This document shows, piece after piece, positions 1 through 64,000 of a stretch of DNA of 64,000 nt (within the stretch, counting starts at the first letter, position 1; each line of letters opens with the position of its first letter). Below the pieces are notes generated by a model. The model worked only from the letters and a program-made list of their open reading frames with translations. It did not search any database and had not been told where the DNA came from. Location: positions 771,016-835,015 of the forward strand of contig NMRA01000005.1 of assembly GCA_002633005.1 (NCBI GenBank). The letters are read 5' to 3'. A program made the translations under genes and the position numbers. Origin of the DNA: Phoronis australis. Taxonomy: Eukaryota; Phoronida; Phoronidae.

Positions 1-354
1 TCTTCCGCCGGCTGCCCAGTAGGTCTAGCCTACACTGCAGACAACAGACAGTGCCGGGCACCGGGACTGCGATCGACTTGTCTAACAACCGTGAACAGAA
101 CACACAAAATGAAAGACAATGTATCATATTATTGAATAACAGATAATCCTTACCTTTCTGGATCCTTAGGAAACCTACAAAATGACACGTGTGGGGTTTT
201 CGTGGATCAATTCATGCAATTTATCGCACTGCAAAATGCGTCCGTCCCCATTGTTTTGGCGCTTCCTGGTTGACCGTAGCTCGTTCACCACTTGGCGGCG
301 CTAGTAGTAGAGGTAACAGCGAACTCACAAGTGAACTCTCCTATACTACTACAC

Positions 355-389
355 TCCTTGCCTATATTCACAGTGAATATAGGCAAGGA
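355..389. repeat. Perfect 35-bp palindrome
   Basis: Two 17-bp arms, starting TCCTTGCCTATATTCAC, are exact reverse complements around a single A at 372. It could form a cruciform or hairpin. Its symmetry is broken at the next base on each side. It is not a known terminator or element end that I can name. Confidence 0.9.
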
Positions 390-945
390 CCGTGACGGTC
401 ACTTGATGTGGTCAACAGATGGCATGCTTCTTGACCAGACTTAACACCTTTGCAACATATTTTCGATACCATATCGTGATTGACATATTCATAAATATGC
501 AGATAGCTTGAATTAATTGGTCAATATCGCGCACGTGTGATCATTGTTTGTGTAACTTGATTCGAGTCAAGTAAAATTTTCAATACATTTTACTACTGCT
601 ACTACCAGTACTACTGTGCTGTTACTGGCTAGCAAAATTTTCATTTTTCTACCTACAAATTATTTAGGGTCAAGAGTAACTGTGAAGACCTGCTGTGCCG
701 AACTTGGAATTCCGCTTAACTGAATCTGAATGATCCGATCGCAGATATGTGTAAATTCTCGTTGGAATTATACATATTCCACGAAAGCCGAATCAGGTGA
801 AAATTTTTATTCACTTAAAGAATTTTTTACAATTACTGTTGGCCTCACAATCAACCCATTTGTTTTTTACCGAAACTTTAGTCAAGAATCAATGTAAATA
901 TGAGAATATCATACCACATATTGTCTGGCAAATAAGATCGGTAAT

Positions 946-1017
946 ACATGGGCGGCGCAGCACTGAAAAAAGTGGGGGTTACAGCCCCCCCAGCCCCCTA
1001 TGGTGCGCCACCCATGT
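946..1017. mobile_element. Small foldback element, ACATGGGYGGCGCA ends
   Basis: Inverted ends ACATGGGCGGCGCA (left) and TGCGCCACCCATGT (right) enclose a G-run and C-runs. The flanks read TAAT on the left and AAT on the right, a possible short target duplication. It resembles the MITE-like elements common in marine invertebrate genomes, and the GCGC-ended element at 33222-33481 has a similar G-run/C-run layout. Confidence 0.6.
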
Positions 1018-1788
1018 AATAGGCTACCAGCTAAAAAATAAAAGTGTAGTTTAATTCTGGTTTGCTGTAGGACGCAGTGTCGCAGTGCTTTTCTGAAGTC
1101 AAAATGTTTATTAACTGAAGGTAGAGTTCAGTAGCTGTCACGTGGCAAGAAAAAACACGCCAAAATCACGTACTCTTGTTGAAAATACACGGCAATATTT
1201 CGCGTTATCTTGCTTTTCTAGCGAATTCCTAGCCTTATTGAACTCGACCGGCAGTAACTGGAATTCCAAGTTTAACTTCAAAGTTCAAGCACGGGACTTC
1301 AGGCTCTACGACCTGTTGCAGTGTTGCGTAAAATGACTGCGACAAGACAGTACAAAACTTGGCAAGACATGACTACAAATTAATCAAAATAAACATAATA
1401 TCAGTTGAATACAATTTGTGCTTTTAAGAAGCTTACAGAATTGCGGGGCAGCCAGTTACGTGGAATTCAGTGCAGGCCTTTTACGCTGGGCTCCAGCCGT
1501 CTAGCGGCACGCAGGGAATCAGCGACGATGAAATCCGATGCCGAATGGAAATGCCCACTTTTCTGATTTTAAACTCTCAAGATGAAACATGGCACGCCAG
1601 CAAATAAATAAATCACAGAATGTGTCAGAATTTATGACAGTCTTTGTTGAAGTGTTTAATAATGAAAAAAATGACAAATTTTAATAATCAGCGGTTTGGT
1701 CTGGATGAAATTTTGTGGAGAAACTTCCAGCAGGTTGCGCTGCTTGTTGATTTACGACACCACGACTGACAGACGACACCAAAGCACA

Positions 1789-1798
1789 CGCATGCGCA
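1789..1798. promoter_or_regulatory. NRF-1-like site
   Basis: CGCATGCGCA matches most of the NRF-1 palindromic core and lies about 400 bp before the start codon, where a promoter could be. This is a motif match only and could be by chance. Confidence 0.25.
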
Positions 1799-2200
1799 GT
1801 ATTGTGGTTTAAAACCGATGGACTTTCAAAAACGCTAAAAATTGGAATTTGTTTCCACATTTCCTAACAGTAATTAAGAATAAATGGTCAAGGAAATGAT
1901 TGCTCGGTAGCGCAACAGAAGAAGCTGCGGTAATGTAAACGTCAGACCGTTAAGTGTAGTGATTTGTACGGAATTACGACTCATACGTCTGTTGTGAGAT
2001 GTGGGTTGATCCAATTCTGATGCTGGTCTCGAACTAGAACTTGCTGAACTTTTGAAAACATGCAGCGACGGCTAGCATTAACAATGAACAGAAGGTTTCG
2101 ACGGTGTCTGTTGTTTGACTTATATTTTCATTTCGTGTAGTAGGCTTCGTTGATCATTGTGCTGAATTCTGGTTTTCACAGTACGGAACATCAGAAAAAC

Positions 2201-62794
<60,594 letters not shown>

Positions 62795-62999
62795 ACAGAC
62801 GTGACGGCTTTTTCTGGGGATCCTGTATATATACCATTGGTTATAAATAAGGATTTTTATTTATTAATATTAGTGCATTATTTTGTATTATTAACAGAGG
62901 TGTGAGACATGCCGGTTTGTAACAAGTGTAATGTTGTTCTCATTCTAAACGATTTGTTTCTGGAAACACATATCGTTTGGAGACAATTCCATCCAAGCA

Positions 63000-63005
63000 A
63001 TTAAA
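63000..63005 (+). promoter_or_regulatory. Candidate poly(A) signal ATTAAA
   Basis: The common AATAAA variant lies about 205 bp after the stop codon in AT-rich DNA. Other ATTAAA matches occur further on, so this choice is tentative. Confidence 0.3.
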
Positions 63006-63553
63006 TATCTTATGATGTATGTATAAATTTTGCCTTGATTTTTAAATATATTTTTGCTAAGCACTGATTAACGACCACACAAACACTAAGCGCGTTTATC
63101 AAAAAAGTATATAACCGGTTCCGCAGATTAAATTTGGCGTTGATTATTGAGACGTGCAATTCATATATTAGGAGGAAATTATTTTAAGAGGCAGAAGTTA
63201 TTTAAACAAAATGCCGTGCGAGATTTTTTAATGGGCTGTAATTGTTTTATTGAGTAGCGTAATGCATTTTTCAGTAATCTGGGTTCCTATTTTACTTGGC
63301 TTTAATTAGGAGCTGGCTTCTTTTATTTGAGCCAGTTGTCCGTCTGTCCAAGTGGGCATAAGGTAGCAAGCAGTCCTCATTTGGATAAGTACTGTTAACA
63401 CTTGTTTGTCTCGGCAACTTGCAAACTAACTTCACTTCAGTCTAACTCTGGCATTAAAGTATTGCGATCTTGGTTTAATATCATGTTAAGCAAATGCCTG
63501 ATTAGTGATAGTTACCAAGAATTCAGTCAAGTTTTGTATTAAACCCCCTGGGG

Positions 63554-63700
63554 ACTGTTTCGTGAAAGTTGTCTTGAGATTTTAGTCGTAAAAAAATTGG
63601 ACTTGCGCTCCTCATGACTGAAAAATAATTAAATCTCACTTCAGAGAAATTTTTTGAGAATATGCCCATATCCGGTAATGACTTAAGATACTTTGTATAA
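63554..63700. mobile_element. Partial copy of the AGAAATTTGGTCTTAC family, downstream of the gene
   Basis: TGTTTCGTGAAAGTTGTCTT, AAATTGGACTTGCGCTC and the TTTTGAGAATATGCCCATAT block match the left half of the 14705 copy. No right inverted arm was found with confidence. Confidence 0.5.
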
Positions 63701-64000
63701 ATATTTCTAGGCTTTGATTGGCTAATAATTACATGGGTAAACCTTAGTAATGGTGAAGTGGGGCGTTACACTTAAGTCACCGTACAGATCCCTAGTTTCA
63801 CTTTGAAGCATTATGGTACCTTGATTTCAGCTTAGAAAGGCAAAACACTAATTATGCACGCGCTATGAATTTTCGTTCTGTACGTGTACAAGTATGTCTA
63901 AGCAAGGGAGTGTAACACAATATGGGTGTGATTGTGTATTTTGTAAACTTTGTAAGATATTTTAGCTTTTATTTTACCGTTTTCTACGCACTATTATCGT

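Larger units (their letters stand above)
1..2200. other. Upstream region of the MAGI gene
   Basis: There is no convincing coding exon on either strand; open frames here are under 90 codons and match nothing I know. The segment includes a perfect palindrome (355-389), a small foldback (946-1017) and an NRF-1-like site (1789-1798). It must contain at least part of the 5' UTR next to 2201. A far-upstream first exon outside the window is possible. Confidence 0.6.
62795..64000 (+). other. 3' UTR and downstream DNA
   Basis: AT-rich with no further coding signal. It contains a candidate poly(A) signal at 63000-63005 and a partial interspersed repeat at 63554-63700. The end of the transcript is not determined. 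Confidence 0.6.

Noticed and set aside
2150-2200. Earlier non-ATG start for MAGI
   Set aside because: The 17 codons before 2201 lack an ATG and an in-frame stop lies just upstream. The ATG at 2201 has A at -3 and directly precedes PDZ0.

Overview
This window is animal genomic DNA, probably from a marine invertebrate bilaterian. It has short conserved coding exons with GT-AG junctions, separated by AT-rich introns of about 0.4 to 9.9 kb that carry many small transposon-like elements. There is one assembly gap (32626-33053). I cannot fix the species; an invertebrate deuterostome or a lophotrochozoan would fit, and this is inference.

One gene on the + strand explains nearly all the coding signal. 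It is a MAGI-family scaffold (membrane-associated guanylate kinase with inverted domain order). I assembled 22 coding exons from the first in-frame ATG at 2201 to the stop codon at 62792-62794. Every exon joins in frame. The predicted protein is 1,640 residues, or 1,620 if the 60-nt exon at 53442-53501 is skipped. Domain order is PDZ0, a short guanylate-kinase-like domain, WW1, WW2, PDZ1, PDZ2, a long acidic then proline-rich linker, PDZ3, PDZ4, PDZ5 and a proline/serine-rich tail. This is the canonical MAGI order. In known animals these proteins act under the plasma membrane at cell junctions and synapses.

Layout: 1-2200 is upstream DNA with an 80-bp-class foldback and a perfect 35-bp palindrome. 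2201-13901 encodes PDZ0, the GuK-like domain and WW1. 13902-23765 is the largest intron. 23766-29863 encodes WW2 and the following linker. 29864-34484 is an intron holding a 2.06-kb terminal-repeat element with the gap inside it. 34485-38144 encodes PDZ1 and PDZ2. 41768-48958 encodes the linker and the start of PDZ3. 50637-58539 encodes PDZ3, PDZ4 and PDZ5. 62370-62794 encodes the C-terminal tail. 62795-64000 is 3' UTR and downstream DNA.

The least ordinary content is in the introns. There is a 1,728-bp element with perfect 24-bp inverted ends flanked by TA and direct arrays of a TTAACCGCCCA-like word. A set of elements shares CAGGGCTYG termini, two of them with short target duplications. There are two foldback/MITE families with several copies each, several mini-satellites, and one antisense open frame of 222 codons that I cannot identify. 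I found no complete transposase, no RNA gene and no second protein-coding gene that I can name.
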